64,000 nt of DNA from DATEGZ01 sp035279905 (GTDB lineage: Bacteria > Acidobacteriota > Vicinamibacteria > Vicinamibacterales > SCN-69-37): contig DATEGZ010000315.1 in assembly GCA_035279905.1 (NCBI GenBank), forward strand, positions 1 to 64,000. The letters are read 5' to 3'. The notes beneath the pieces are model-generated. The model saw only the letters and a list, made by a program, of their open reading frames with translations, made no database searches and was not told the origin of the DNA. Numbering within the stretch: the stretch's first letter is position 1; each line of letters opens with the position of its first letter. Positions 8,646 to 16,764 of the stretch are shown one piece after another. A program made the translations under genes and the position numbers.

Positions 8646-9185
8646 TCAGCGGATGAACGTGAAATCCTTCCGGCCCGATCCGTCGTCGCGGCCGAACGGC
8701 CAGATGGAAAAAGTCCGGCGCGGGCTCATGCGCAGCCGCACGCGCACGTAGTAGTCGGCGTTGGCCTCGAGCGGCTCGCTCGGCTCGAGCGCAATCTCGT
8801 CGAAGCTCATCATCCACCCGCGCACGTCGGCTTCCTTGTCGGTGCGCTCGGACCACACCACGCGTCCGTCGCGAAGCTTCGAGACCTGATACATGCCGGT
8901 GAGGCTGTCGAACTTGACCGTGGCCGCCGCGGTCGTCTCCGCCAGTGTCCGATCGAACCAGATCGTCGACGGCCGCCGCAGCTCGACGGCGTAGCTGAAC
9001 GTCATCAGCACGCCGCTCTGAATCGCGTCGTGCGCGTCGTCGAAGAACGACGTCGGCGCCGTGAACGCAGCGACGACGCGGCCCTGCGTGACGACCGGCG
9101 TGACGTTGATGTCGGTCGCCATCATCGCCACGCTGCCGGCCGCGGCCACGAGCATCGCGAGGAACCCGCGCTGGGGGCGTTTCAT
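8646..9185 (-). CDS. DUF4390 exported protein
   Basis: The 179-residue protein begins with a signal or anchor segment (RGFLAMLVAAAGSVAMMA) and continues as a beta-rich domain with DIQ/AIQSGVLMTFSYAVEL and TGMYQVSKL, ending in RRTFSIWPFGRDD. This matches DUF4390, a family repeatedly found directly upstream of ntrY in other phyla. An extracytoplasmic role together with the NtrY sensor is therefore likely but unproven. The start ATG overlaps the nrdR stop (ATGA at 9182-9185), tying it to the chain. Confidence 0.85.
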   Translation of the reverse strand: MKRPQRGFLAMLVAAAGSVAMMATDINVTPVVTQGRVVAAFTAPTSFFDDAHDAIQSGVLMTFSYAVELRRPSTIWFDRTLAETTAAATVKFDSLTGMYQVSKLRDGRVVWSERTDKEADVRGWMMSFDEIALEPSEPLEANADYYVRVRLRMSPRRTFSIWPFGRDDGSGRKDFTFIR

Positions 9186-9640
9186 TCCTTCAACCTGAGC
9201 AGCTCGTTCAGCTCCGTCTTGAATTCGTCCAGATCGCGGAAGTTGCGATACACCGATGCGAACCGGACGAACGCGACCTTGTCCAGCCGCTTGAGCTCCG
9301 ACATCACGGCCGTGCCGATGTCCTCGGTGCTGATCTCGCGGTCCGGCTTTTCCTGCAGCGCGGCCTCGAGGCGATCGGCGATGGCCTCGAGCGCGCCCAC
9401 TTTCACCGGCCGCTTCTCACACGCCTTCAGCAGGCCCGCGACCAGCTTGTGGCGTTCGAATCGCTCGCGGCGGCCGTCTTTCTTGACGACCATGTACGGA
9501 ATCTCGTCGATGCGCTCGTAGCTCGTGAATCGCCGGCCGCAGTCGAGGCACTCGCGGCGCCGGCGAATGACTTCGCCCTCCCGGCTCTCACGCGAGTCCA
9601 CGACCTTGTCGCCCAGGTTCCCGCAATACGGACACTTCAT
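9182..9640 (-). CDS. nrdR: transcriptional repressor NrdR
   Basis: NrdR is an ATP/dATP-sensing repressor of ribonucleotide reductase genes. The 152-residue product starts with a zinc ribbon (Cys3, Cys6, Cys31, Cys34; MKCPYCGN then CLDCGRRF) followed by an ATP-cone domain (MVVKKDGRRERFERHKLVAG to about residue 135). The family N-terminus fixes the start at 9640; the frame is open further upstream but only as a shadow of the membrane protein gene. The start overlaps the upstream gene stop (ATGA). No ribonucleotide reductase gene is in the window, so its targets lie elsewhere. Confidence 0.95.
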   Translation of the reverse strand: MKCPYCGNLGDKVVDSRESREGEVIRRRRECLDCGRRFTSYERIDEIPYMVVKKDGRRERFERHKLVAGLLKACEKRPVKVGALEAIADRLEAALQEKPDREISTEDIGTAVMSELKRLDKVAFVRFASVYRNFRDLDEFKTELNELLRLKE

Positions 9641-10665
9641 TTTGCGGCCTCGGCGGCCTCGGCCGTCGACTTCATCTTGCGCAGGCCGCCGAGCGTCAGG
9701 CCGTCCTGCGCCATGAAGATGAGGCCCATGATCGAGATCGGCACGAACGACACCGCGTGGAGAACAATCGCACACGCCGCGGCCGCTTCGGCGGCGGCCC
9801 CGAAAAAGGTCGTCACCGCAAACTGATACATCTTGTGAAAGCCGCCGACCCCGCCCGGGGTAGGCAGGGACACCCCCACCACCAGAAACATGACCACCAG
9901 GAACGACCCTACGAAGGAAAACGTCAAATCGAATGCCCGGGACGTCAGCCAGATCCCCAGGCCAATCGAGAGCCAGAGCAGCACCGAAAGGACGAACGCG
10001 ACGATGAGCGGCGCCGGCCGTCGCATGACGGCCAACCCCTCGGCAAAGGTGTGCACGAACCGCTGGACCGCATCGCGGGCCCGGACGGGGAGCACTTTGA
10101 CGAGCCCTCCGGCCCATCGCCCCAGCCGCTCGGGATGCCCCGCGCCTGCCACCAGGATCCCGACAGCCACGACCGCGAGGACCGCGCTGGCCGCGCCGGC
10201 CAGCTCGACTTCCCGGCCTACGTCCATTCCGGCGGTCAGGAGCAGCCACCCGAAGAGCAGGAGCACGCTGGCCAAATCCATCACGCGCTCGATGATGACC
10301 GTGGCGAGCGCCGACGCCGTGTTGAACCCTTCGGCCCGCGCGAGCAGATACGGCCGCAGGACCTCGCCGATCCGGCCCGGCAGCAGGAACGTCGCCGTAA
10401 ACCCCATCACGGTCGTGCGAAACGTGTTGCGAAACGTCGCGTTGCCGATCGGCTTGAGGAGCGCTTGCCAGCGGAGCGCGCGCACGACGTACGTGACGAG
10501 CGTGACGAGCACCGCGGCGCCAACCAGGCCGAGATGAGCCGACTCAATCGCGCGCCAGACCTCGTGGAAGTTCAGATTGTGGAAGAACCACCACAACAGG
10601 CCCAGTGTCAGCCCCGCGATGAGCAGGGCGTGCCAGGGAATCGGGGAGCGCGACGGTGGTGGCAT
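9637..10665 (-). CDS. UPF0104/LPG-synthase-type flippase-like membrane protein
   Basis: The 342-residue protein has about eight membrane helices and family landmarks: VRALRWQALLKPIG, ATFLLPGRIGEVLRPYLLAR, and SLPTPGGVGGFHKMYQ near the C-terminus. This matches the lysylphosphatidylglycerol synthase membrane region (UPF0104/AglD family), whose members move or use polyprenyl or phospholipid substrates. No aminoacyl-transferase domain is attached. It is the first gene of the chain ending in the response regulator, and divergent from the DUF4097-like gene with only 44 bases between starts. The substrate cannot be told from sequence. Confidence 0.85.
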   Translation of the reverse strand: MPPPSRSPIPWHALLIAGLTLGLLWWFFHNLNFHEVWRAIESAHLGLVGAAVLVTLVTYVVRALRWQALLKPIGNATFRNTFRTTVMGFTATFLLPGRIGEVLRPYLLARAEGFNTASALATVIIERVMDLASVLLLFGWLLLTAGMDVGREVELAGAASAVLAVVAVGILVAGAGHPERLGRWAGGLVKVLPVRARDAVQRFVHTFAEGLAVMRRPAPLIVAFVLSVLLWLSIGLGIWLTSRAFDLTFSFVGSFLVVMFLVVGVSLPTPGGVGGFHKMYQFAVTTFFGAAAEAAAACAIVLHAVSFVPISIMGLIFMAQDGLTLGGLRKMKSTAEAAEAAK

Positions 10666-10709
10666 AGGGCGGGCTGGACAGTTCCTACTATAAGATTCTC
10701 GGCAAGTCG

Positions 10710-11819
10710 ATGGGTAAGCGAGAGTTACTGATCATCGTCGCTTTCGTCGCGATCGGCGCGGTGGCGTTCGAGCTCACCGCGCCGCCCGCCCCGGAGGGAC
10801 GCAGCTTCTCGCTGTCCCGGTGGTTTCAGAACGCCCGCCGCGGCATGCGCGGCAATCAGGCTATCGCGTCGTCGACACAAACGGGAGAAATAGAGCTCAA
10901 CGCCGGCGTCTCGGAGCTTCGCGTCAGCGGCTTGAACCGGGGCGTTCGGATCGTCGGCGACGACCGCAAGAACATCGCCTGGGAGCTGCACGTCGAGTCG
11001 AACGGTCCCGACGATGCCACCGCGCTCGCCTGGTCCAAGAAGGCCAAACTCAAGCTCGACGACCTGGGATCCAGCCTAGCGGTGAGCGTGTCCTTCCCTT
11101 CCGAAGGCACGCAGTGGGGCGCGCTGATTCTCAAAGTCCCGGCCAAGCTGGCGCTCAAGATCAGCGGCGGGTCGGGCGGAGCCGACGTCGCCGAGGTGGC
11201 GTCCGTCGATTTCGACCGCGTCTCGGGCGGCATCACGATCAAGGACATCTCCGGCGCCGCGACCGGCACGCAGACGACCGGCGAGCTGACGATCGACGGC
11301 GCGGCGGCGGTCGACATGACCCTCACCAACACGCGCGCGAAGATCACCGACGTCCGCAAGAGCGTCGTGTTGAACGCGCGCAACGGCCGGTGCGAGATCG
11401 CGGACGTCGCCGGCTCGGTCGAGATCGATCAATCGAACCAGGAGACGACCGTGGAGGCGCCCGGCGGCCCGATCCGCGTCACGGGCACGGGCGGCCGCGT
11501 CACCATCCAGCACCCGCAGAAGGAAGTGAAGGTCGATTGCCGGCGCGCGGAAGTGGAAGTGACGATCGACGAGTCCGTGCCGATGACGCTGCTCACGAGC
11601 GACGAGACGCTGCGCCTGACGCTCGACGGCATGCCGGCGATCAACCTCGACGCGGTCGCGACCGAAGGCGGCTCGATTCGCGCCGAGGACTTCGATCTGC
11701 CGATCAAAAACGTCGAAGGCGAGCAGCGCTGCAGCAAAGTGTTCGGCGACGCCGGCTCGCCGCCGCGCGTGACGCTGCGCGCGGTGCGCGGCAGCATTGT
11801 CATCCGCAAAGCGAAGTGA
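10710..11819 (+). CDS. exported DUF4097-like beta-repeat protein
   Basis: The 369-residue protein has one N-terminal membrane or signal segment (LLIIVAFVAIGAVAFELTAPP) and then a long series of short beta strands rich in Gly, Asp and Thr (GGITIKDISGAATGTQTTG; GRCEIADVAGSVEIDQS; GGRVTIQHP). This is the pattern of the DUF4097 putative adhesin beta-solenoid. It probably sits outside the cytoplasmic membrane; its binding partner is unknown. It is followed by purC after 36 bases, which may mean co-transcription without a functional link. Confidence 0.75.
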   Translation: MGKRELLIIVAFVAIGAVAFELTAPPAPEGRSFSLSRWFQNARRGMRGNQAIASSTQTGEIELNAGVSELRVSGLNRGVRIVGDDRKNIAWELHVESNGPDDATALAWSKKAKLKLDDLGSSLAVSVSFPSEGTQWGALILKVPAKLALKISGGSGGADVAEVASVDFDRVSGGITIKDISGAATGTQTTGELTIDGAAAVDMTLTNTRAKITDVRKSVVLNARNGRCEIADVAGSVEIDQSNQETTVEAPGGPIRVTGTGGRVTIQHPQKEVKVDCRRAEVEVTIDESVPMTLLTSDETLRLTLDGMPAINLDAVATEGGSIRAEDFDLPIKNVEGEQRCSKVFGDAGSPPRVTLRAVRGSIVIRKAK

Positions 11820-11855
11820 TACCCTTCCGGGTCTTTCGCGACGCTATCGACATCA

Positions 11856-12749
11856 ATGCCAGCATCGGTCGTTCTCGAAACCAATCTGTCCGGTCTCACG
11901 CTCGCCCGCCGCGGCAAGGTCCGCGACGTCTACGATCTCGGCGAGCACCTGCTCATCGTCGCGACCGATCGCATCTCGGCGTTTGACTACGTGCTCGGGT
12001 CGGGCATTCCCGACAAGGGCAAGGTCCTGACGCAGCTGTCGGCGTTCTGGTTCGAGAAAATGGCGGCGTTGACGCCGCATCACCTGGTGTCGGTCAACGC
12101 AGCCGACTTCCCCGCGGCCGCGCGCGCGCACCGCGACGTGCTCGACGGCCGCTCGATGCTCGTGCGAAAAACGCTGCCGCTGCCGGTGGAATGCGTGGCG
12201 CGCGGCTATTTGTCGGGGTCGGGCTGGAAGGACTACCAGAAGACGGGCGCGGTGTGCGGCATTCCGCTGCCGAAAGGCCTGCGCGAATCGGACCGCTTCG
12301 CGACGCCGATTTTCACGCCCGCGACCAAGGCCGAGTCCGGCCACGACGAAAACATCAGCGAGGCCGAGGCGGGCAATATCGTCGGGGCCGAGCGCATCGC
12401 GCGGCTGCGCGACCTCACGCTGGCGATCTACCAGCGCGGCGTCGAGCACGCGGCCACCTGTGGCATCATCATCGCCGACACGAAATTCGAATTCGGGCTC
12501 GACGGTGATGAGTTGATTTTGATCGACGAGGTGTTGACGCCCGACTCCTCGCGCTTCTGGCCGAAGGACGAGTACCGCCCGGGCCAGGGCCAGCCGAGCT
12601 TCGACAAGCAGTTCGTGCGGGACTACCTCGAGCGGATTGGGTGGAACAAGCAGCCGCCCGTGCCGTCGCTGCCTGAAGACGTGGTGATGCGGACGCGCGA
12701 GAAGTACGTGGAAGCCTACAAGCGCCTCTCGGGACGGGAATTGCGCTGA
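11856..12749 (+). CDS. purC: phosphoribosylaminoimidazole-succinocarboxamide synthase
   Basis: SAICAR synthase couples aspartate to CAIR with ATP in purine synthesis. The 297-residue protein is the longer type. RRGKVRDVYDLGEHLLIVAT is the nucleotide-binding start, RISAFDYVLGSGIPDKG follows, and ECVARGYLSGSGWKDY, DTKFEFG and LTPDSSRFWP are family landmarks. Other pur genes are absent nearby. The stop TGA shares one base with the next gene's ATG (TGATG at 12747-12751), so the small Fis-type gene is probably translated by reinitiation. Confidence 0.96.
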   Translation: MPASVVLETNLSGLTLARRGKVRDVYDLGEHLLIVATDRISAFDYVLGSGIPDKGKVLTQLSAFWFEKMAALTPHHLVSVNAADFPAAARAHRDVLDGRSMLVRKTLPLPVECVARGYLSGSGWKDYQKTGAVCGIPLPKGLRESDRFATPIFTPATKAESGHDENISEAEAGNIVGAERIARLRDLTLAIYQRGVEHAATCGIIIADTKFEFGLDGDELILIDEVLTPDSSRFWPKDEYRPGQGQPSFDKQFVRDYLERIGWNKQPPVPSLPEDVVMRTREKYVEAYKRLSGRELR

Positions 12750-12961
12750 TGATGAGAGATGACCTCGCGACGCTCGTGCAGCAGATGATCGACCGCGGCA
12801 TCCTCTTCGACGACGCCCAGCGCGAATTTGAGCGCATGTTCATCACCCGCGCGCTCGCCAAGACGAACTACAACGTCTGCAAAGCGGCGAAAATGACGGG
12901 CCTGCATCGCAATACGCTCAGCCGGAAGATCAGCGCGTACAAGATCAAGAAGACTTCGTAG
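12749..12961 (+). CDS. small Fis-type helix-turn-helix protein
   Basis: The 70-residue protein is almost only the Fis DNA-binding domain: FERMFITRALAKTNYNVCKA then AAKMTGLHRNTLSRKISAYK. The helix-turn-helix resembles the C-terminus of NtrC-type activators, without receiver or AAA+ parts. It is coupled to purC through TGATG; a second ATG three bases later is also possible. It could be a nucleoid-type regulator, but no target is known. The stop is immediately followed by the inverted array that ends just before the groES promoter. Confidence 0.85.
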   Translation: MMRDDLATLVQQMIDRGILFDDAQREFERMFITRALAKTNYNVCKAAKMTGLHRNTLSRKISAYKIKKTS

Positions 12962-13055
12962 GTTCCGGGAGTCCGGGGTTCGCCACACGGCGCCGCGGGA
13001 CGGGTTTCACTGCCAACTGAACCTCGGAACCTCGGAACTCCGGAACCCCGGAACC
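12961..13055. repeat. inverted array of GGTTCCGG-type units before the groES promoter
   Basis: The left arm (12961-12982) begins at the last base of the preceding stop codon and reads GGTTCCGG and variants. The right side (13019-13055) holds five units of CGGAACC/CGGAACT. The outer 22 bases of both sides are inverted copies with 18 matches. Unit length is 7-9 bases, as in the array before ftcD. It may terminate the purC-fis transcript, but there is no T-run. Confidence 0.7.
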
Positions 13056-13060
13056 GACGC

Positions 13061-13090
13061 TTGACGCCCGCTTTCCGACCTCGATATATT
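13061..13090 (+). promoter_or_regulatory. sigma70-type promoter of groES-groEL
   Basis: TTGACG (13061-13066) and TATATT (13085-13090) are separated by 18 bases, matching the -35 and -10 consensus at 5 of 6 positions each. The CIRCE operator starts on the last base of the -10 box, the usual place for HrcA to block initiation. Confidence 0.75.
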
Positions 13091-13116
13091 TAGCAGTCGG
13101 TCGTTATGAGTGCTAA
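13090..13116 (+). promoter_or_regulatory. CIRCE operator (HrcA binding site)
   Basis: TTAGCAGTC, nine bases, GAGTGCTAA: the canonical CIRCE TTAGCACTC-N9-GAGTGCTAA with a single changed base (C to G in the left arm). It sits between the -10 box and groES, so heat-shock control by HrcA is expected. hrcA itself is not in the window. Confidence 0.92.
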
Positions 13117-13221
13117 CAGTCAGAGAGGCTGACTGCCAGGCGCTCATCCCCAGCCAGTTCACAGGCCGCGGCCCGCGTGGGGTTGCTCCAGGCGCCGGCC
13201 CGGCCCGATGAAAGGACAGTC

Positions 13222-13512
13222 ATGAACGTCAGACCGCTTCACGATCGCATCATCGTCGAACGCCTCGAGGAATCCGAGCAGCGTGTCGGCGGCATCATCA
13301 TCCCGGACACGGCCAAGGAAAAGCCGCAGCAAGGCAAGGTCCTCGCTGTCGGCAAGGGTCGCATCGAGAAGGACGGCAAGGTCACGCCGCTCGACGTCAA
13401 GGCCGGTGACACCATCCTCTTCGGCAAGTACGCCGGGCAGGAAATCAAGATCGACGGCAGCGAGTACCTCATCATCCGCGAGGAAGAAGTCCTCGGCGTG
13501 ATCGAAAAGTAG
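13222..13512 (+). CDS. groES: co-chaperonin GroES
   Basis: The 96-residue lid of the GroEL chamber. MNVRPLHDRIIVERLE is the family start, GGIIIPDTAKEKPQQG is the mobile loop that contacts GroEL, and LFGKYAGQEIKIDG closes the fold. The start at 13222 is preceded by AAAGGA at a normal distance; an upstream in-frame start at 13177 would add residues not seen in the family. It is co-transcribed with groEL, whose Shine-Dalgarno (TAGGAG) overlaps the groES stop codon. Confidence 0.97.
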   Translation: MNVRPLHDRIIVERLEESEQRVGGIIIPDTAKEKPQQGKVLAVGKGRIEKDGKVTPLDVKAGDTILFGKYAGQEIKIDGSEYLIIREEEVLGVIEK

Positions 13513-13522
13513 GAGATCAGCA

Positions 13523-15148
13523 ATGGCAAAGCAGATTGTGTACGGAGAGGACTCGCGTCAGCAGATCCTGCGGGGCGTCAACGCGCTGGCCGACGCGGTC
13601 AAGGTGACGCTCGGGCCCAAGGGCCGGAACGTCGTCATCGACAAGAAGTTCGGCTCCCCCACCATCACCAAGGACGGCGTGACGGTGGCGAAAGAGATCG
13701 ATCTGAAGAACCCGCTCGAGAACATGGGCGCGCAGATGGTGCGCGAGGTCGCGAGCAAGACGTCGGACACGGCCGGCGACGGCACGACGACGGCGACCGT
13801 GCTCGCGCAGGCGATCTACCGCGAGGGCCTCAAGATGGTCACCGCCGGCGCCAACCCGATGGAGCTCAAGCGCGGCATCGAGAAGGCCGTCGAGGGCATC
13901 GTCGGCGAGCTCAAGAACCTGTCGAAGCCGGTGAGCGGCAAGATGATCGGCCAGGTCGGCACCATCTCGGCCAACAGCGATGACACGATCGGCAACATCA
14001 TCGCGGAGGCCATGGAGAAGGTCGGCAAGGACGGCGTCATCACGGTCGAGGAAGCGCGCTCGATGGAGACGTCGCTCGACGTCGTCGAGGGCATGCAGTT
14101 CGACCGCGGTTACCTCTCGCCCTACTTCGTGACCGACCCCGAGCGCATGGAGTGCGTGCTCGAGAACCCGGTGATCCTGATTCACGAGAAGAAGATCAGC
14201 TCGATGAAGGATCTGCTCCCGCTGCTCGAGCAGGTCGCGCGCGGCGGACGTCCGCTCGTGATCATCGCCGAGGACGTGGACGGTGAAGCGCTCGCGACGC
14301 TCGTCGTGAACAAGCTGCGGGGCACGCTGCAGGTCGCGGCCGTCAAGGCCCCCGGCTTCGGCGACCGCCGCAAGGCCATGCTCGAAGACATCGCGACGCT
14401 CTCGGGCGGCCGGGCGATCACCGAGGATCTCGGCATCAAGCTCGAGAACATCAAGATGGAAGACCTCGGCAAGGCCAAGAAGATCACGATCGACAAGGAC
14501 AACACGACGATCGTGGAAGGCTCGGGCGCGCAGTCGGCCATCGAAGGCCGCGTGAAGCAGATCCGGACGCAGGTCGAGGAAACCACCTCGGACTACGACC
14601 GCGAGAAGCTTCAGGAGCGGCTCGCCAAGCTCGTGGGAGGCGTCGCCGTCATCAAGGTCGGCGCGGCCACCGAGACGGAGATGAAGGAGAAGAAGGCGCG
14701 CGTCGAGGACGCGATGCATGCGACCAAGGCGGCCGTCGAAGAGGGGATCGTCCCCGGCGGCGGCGTGGCGCTCCTGCGCTGCGTCAAGGTGCTCGACGGT
14801 CTGAAGCTCGAGCACGACCAGAAGGTCGGGGCCGACATCGTCCGTCGTGCGATCGAAGCGCCGCTGCGCTGGATCGCGACCAACGCCGGCGTCGAGGGCT
14901 CGATCGTGCTCGAGAAGGTCAAGGAGAGCAAGGACGCAGGCTTCGGCTACAACGCCGCCACCGACAAGTACGAGGACCTGGTGAAGGCCGGCGTCATCGA
15001 CCCGACGAAGGTCGTGCGCTCCGCGCTCCAGAACGCCTCGTCGATCGCGTCCCTGTTGCTCACGACCGAAGCCATGGTCTCGGAGATTCCGGAAGAGAAG
15101 AAGGAAGCTCCGATGCCCCAGGGCGGCGGCATGGGCGGGATGTACTAG
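13523..15148 (+). CDS. groEL: chaperonin GroEL
   Basis: The 541-residue subunit of the ATP-driven folding chamber. The start AKQIVYGEDSRQQILRGVNA, the ATP site VKVTLGPKGRNVVID and TAGDGTTTATVLAQAI, and VAVIKVGAATETEMKEKKAR with VEEGIVPGGGVALLR are all intact. The tail is GGGMGGMY, a Tyr ending instead of the common GGMDM. Length is normal. The gene lies 10 bases after groES under the CIRCE-controlled promoter, and a strong hairpin terminator follows at 15233. Confidence 0.98.
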   Translation: MAKQIVYGEDSRQQILRGVNALADAVKVTLGPKGRNVVIDKKFGSPTITKDGVTVAKEIDLKNPLENMGAQMVREVASKTSDTAGDGTTTATVLAQAIYREGLKMVTAGANPMELKRGIEKAVEGIVGELKNLSKPVSGKMIGQVGTISANSDDTIGNIIAEAMEKVGKDGVITVEEARSMETSLDVVEGMQFDRGYLSPYFVTDPERMECVLENPVILIHEKKISSMKDLLPLLEQVARGGRPLVIIAEDVDGEALATLVVNKLRGTLQVAAVKAPGFGDRRKAMLEDIATLSGGRAITEDLGIKLENIKMEDLGKAKKITIDKDNTTIVEGSGAQSAIEGRVKQIRTQVEETTSDYDREKLQERLAKLVGGVAVIKVGAATETEMKEKKARVEDAMHATKAAVEEGIVPGGGVALLRCVKVLDGLKLEHDQKVGADIVRRAIEAPLRWIATNAGVEGSIVLEKVKESKDAGFGYNAATDKYEDLVKAGVIDPTKVVRSALQNASSIASLLLTTEAMVSEIPEEKKEAPMPQGGGMGGMY

Positions 15149-15149
15149 G

Positions 15150-15218
15150 CAAACTTAGAACTTAGAACTGAAAACTTAGAACTCAAGTTCGAAGTTGGAA
15201 GTTCAAAGTTAGAAGTTC
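15150..15218. repeat. inverted array of 7-base AACTT/AAGTT units after groEL
   Basis: Five units of roughly NNAACTT (15150-15184) face five units of AAGTTNN (15185-15218), giving an imperfect hairpin of about 35-base arms with almost no loop. Compared with the arrays at 3926 and 12961, the period is 7 bases and the core is AACTT rather than GAACC. It sits between the groEL stop and the terminator. Confidence 0.7.
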
Positions 15219-15232
15219 GGAAGATCACGCAG

Positions 15233-15273
15233 ACGGCCCGGTTGGCGAGAGCCAGCCGGGCCGTTTGTGTTTT
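15233..15273 (+). terminator. intrinsic terminator of groES-groEL
   Basis: A 14-base stem (ACGGCCCGGTTGGC with GCCAGCCGGGCCGT, one G-U pair) closes a GAGA tetraloop and is followed by TTGTGTTTT. The same stem recurs behind the kinase at 59198 and, diverged, behind the kelch gene at 26742. Confidence 0.9.
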
Positions 15274-15362
15274 GCATCGCTCAGATGGGCACACGATCAC
15301 AGATCACGTCGCTCCTGCTCACGATCGAAGCCCTAGTGCTGGCGTTCGCTAACCCGGCGTGT

Positions 15363-15424
15363 CATCAAGTTCGAACCTTGAACTCTCAGCACTTCGAAGT
15401 TCCAAGTTTTGAGTCCTAAGTTCT
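15363..15424. repeat. second AAGTTC/GAACTT array
   Basis: Units such as CAAGTTCGAA, CCTTGAACTC, TTCGAAGTTCCAAG and CTAAGTTCT occur in mixed orientations over about 60 bases just downstream of the next minus-strand gene. The 90 bases between the terminator and this array (15274-15362) show no gene or clear signal. Confidence 0.5.
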
Positions 15425-15447
15425 ACGTTGCTGTTTTCGACGACGCC

Positions 15448-16653
15448 CTACCGGTTGAGCCAGGCCTGGACGGCGTTCCAGTCCATCGACTCGATCACCT
15501 TGCGGTTCGTCACGCAGCCGCCCGGCTTCTTGTTGGCTATCGACTGAGGGGTGAGGCAGCGTTCGTACAGGTTGAGCACGAGCAATTGCGGCGCCGTCCG
15601 CGGCAAAGTCGTATCGAAATACGCGCGGTTCGCGGTCACGAGCGCCTGGCACGACGCCGGCGCGCCGCGCTTGGCGCGAAATCGCGCGTCGATCGCGGTC
15701 GCCCTGTCGTCATAGCACGCGGGCTCGGCGCGTCCCTCCGACGACAACCCCTGCACCGCCCCATCGGCCGCTTTGAACTCCGCTTCGGCCTGACGCACGC
15801 CTTTGTCGGCGTTCCCACCAGGCGCGAGCTCGGCTTTCTTCATGGCCTCGAGCTGCTGATCGGTTTTTTCCATCTGCGCGATGAACTCGGCGCCCTTCGG
15901 CATGGACGCCGCCGCCTGCTGCCAGTCGGCCCGCCGCGCGGCGCGCTTGGCCGGCGTCTGCCATTGGGCGAATTCGGCCTGGTCTTTCGCGTAGGCGTCG
16001 CGGCGGCTCTCGAAGTTCTCGCGCCGGATCTTGACTATCGGCGCGAGGGCGTCGGCCACGGAAATCGGCGCCCACAGCGGCTTGTCGTGGCGCTTCAGGA
16101 CGAAGCGATCGTTGAGGCGCGTCATTGGTCCAACCGACGCGCCCGGCTTCGGCTCGAACCCGGCGCCCTGCAGCTCGCCCCCCCACTCGAACGGCCTCGA
16201 CCCCACGGCGACGCTCTCGAGGAAGTTGATCGAGAAATCGAGCGTCTCGGTTTCGCCGCCCTTGAGATCCTCGTTGGTGACCTTGCCGTTGCGAACGTAC
16301 TCGACCAGCGGAAACGCGGCGAATGACACACTCCCGAACAGCGGAACACGACCGGCCGCCTGCCCCGTCGCCGGAGGCAGCGCGGTACCCAGAAGCGCGC
16401 CCCACAGTTCCCCGGCAAAGCCGATCGGCTGCGCCGCTGCCGGCGAGCGCTTGATGATCTCCGCAAACTCCTGAAGCCGCGTGGTGAATGCCTGCAGGTC
16501 AGCAGGAGTCACAGCGCTCTGCTGCTTGACCGACGCGATCGCGGCCATCGTCCAGGGACGCCACGGCCCGGGTTCCGCGGATCGATCGCGGTTTTGGGCG
16601 GACAGCGTCACGGTCAGGGCGCACAGGATGAGCAGGGAGACGGGGATTCGCAC
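15448..16653 (-). CDS. secreted protein of unknown function
   Basis: This 401-residue protein has a clear signal peptide (MRIPVSLLILCALTVTLSAQ, cleavage after SAQ). No known domain is recognised. The middle is helical and charged (residues 215-300, rich in Ala, Glu, Lys, Gln: RRADWQQAAASMPKGAEFIA), with possible coiled coil. The C-terminus has four Cys (AEPACYDD, ASCQAL, ERCLT, GGCVTN), suggesting two disulfides in the exported protein. It stands alone on the minus strand, bounded by the repeat arrays downstream. Codon use resembles its neighbours. Confidence 0.75.
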   Translation of the reverse strand: MRIPVSLLILCALTVTLSAQNRDRSAEPGPWRPWTMAAIASVKQQSAVTPADLQAFTTRLQEFAEIIKRSPAAAQPIGFAGELWGALLGTALPPATGQAAGRVPLFGSVSFAAFPLVEYVRNGKVTNEDLKGGETETLDFSINFLESVAVGSRPFEWGGELQGAGFEPKPGASVGPMTRLNDRFVLKRHDKPLWAPISVADALAPIVKIRRENFESRRDAYAKDQAEFAQWQTPAKRAARRADWQQAAASMPKGAEFIAQMEKTDQQLEAMKKAELAPGGNADKGVRQAEAEFKAADGAVQGLSSEGRAEPACYDDRATAIDARFRAKRGAPASCQALVTANRAYFDTTLPRTAPQLLVLNLYERCLTPQSIANKKPGGCVTNRKVIESMDWNAVQAWLNR

Positions 16654-16764
16654 AGTGGCGGCATTCTGTCACGATCGTCGTCTCTCGCAAATCTCTCGGC
16701 GTGTGCGTCGGTTGGCAGGCGCTAGCCGCGCCGTCTTGTGCGGTCGGTTGGCGCAGGTTGCTGG

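Noticed and set aside
4537..8751. A 1404-codon open frame on the plus strand across the NtrYX genes
   Set aside because: The product is almost only Arg, Asp, His and Ala, without any domain. It is the antisense shadow of two well-supported genes in a GC-rich genome.
10666..10709. TATAAG at 10689 as -10 of the DUF4097-like gene
   Set aside because: No -35 box at a fitting distance; TGGACA at 10675 is only 8 bases away.
13517..14815. A 432-codon minus-strand open frame opposite groEL
   Set aside because: Long antisense frames opposite groEL are common in GC-rich genomes; no domain or ribosome site.
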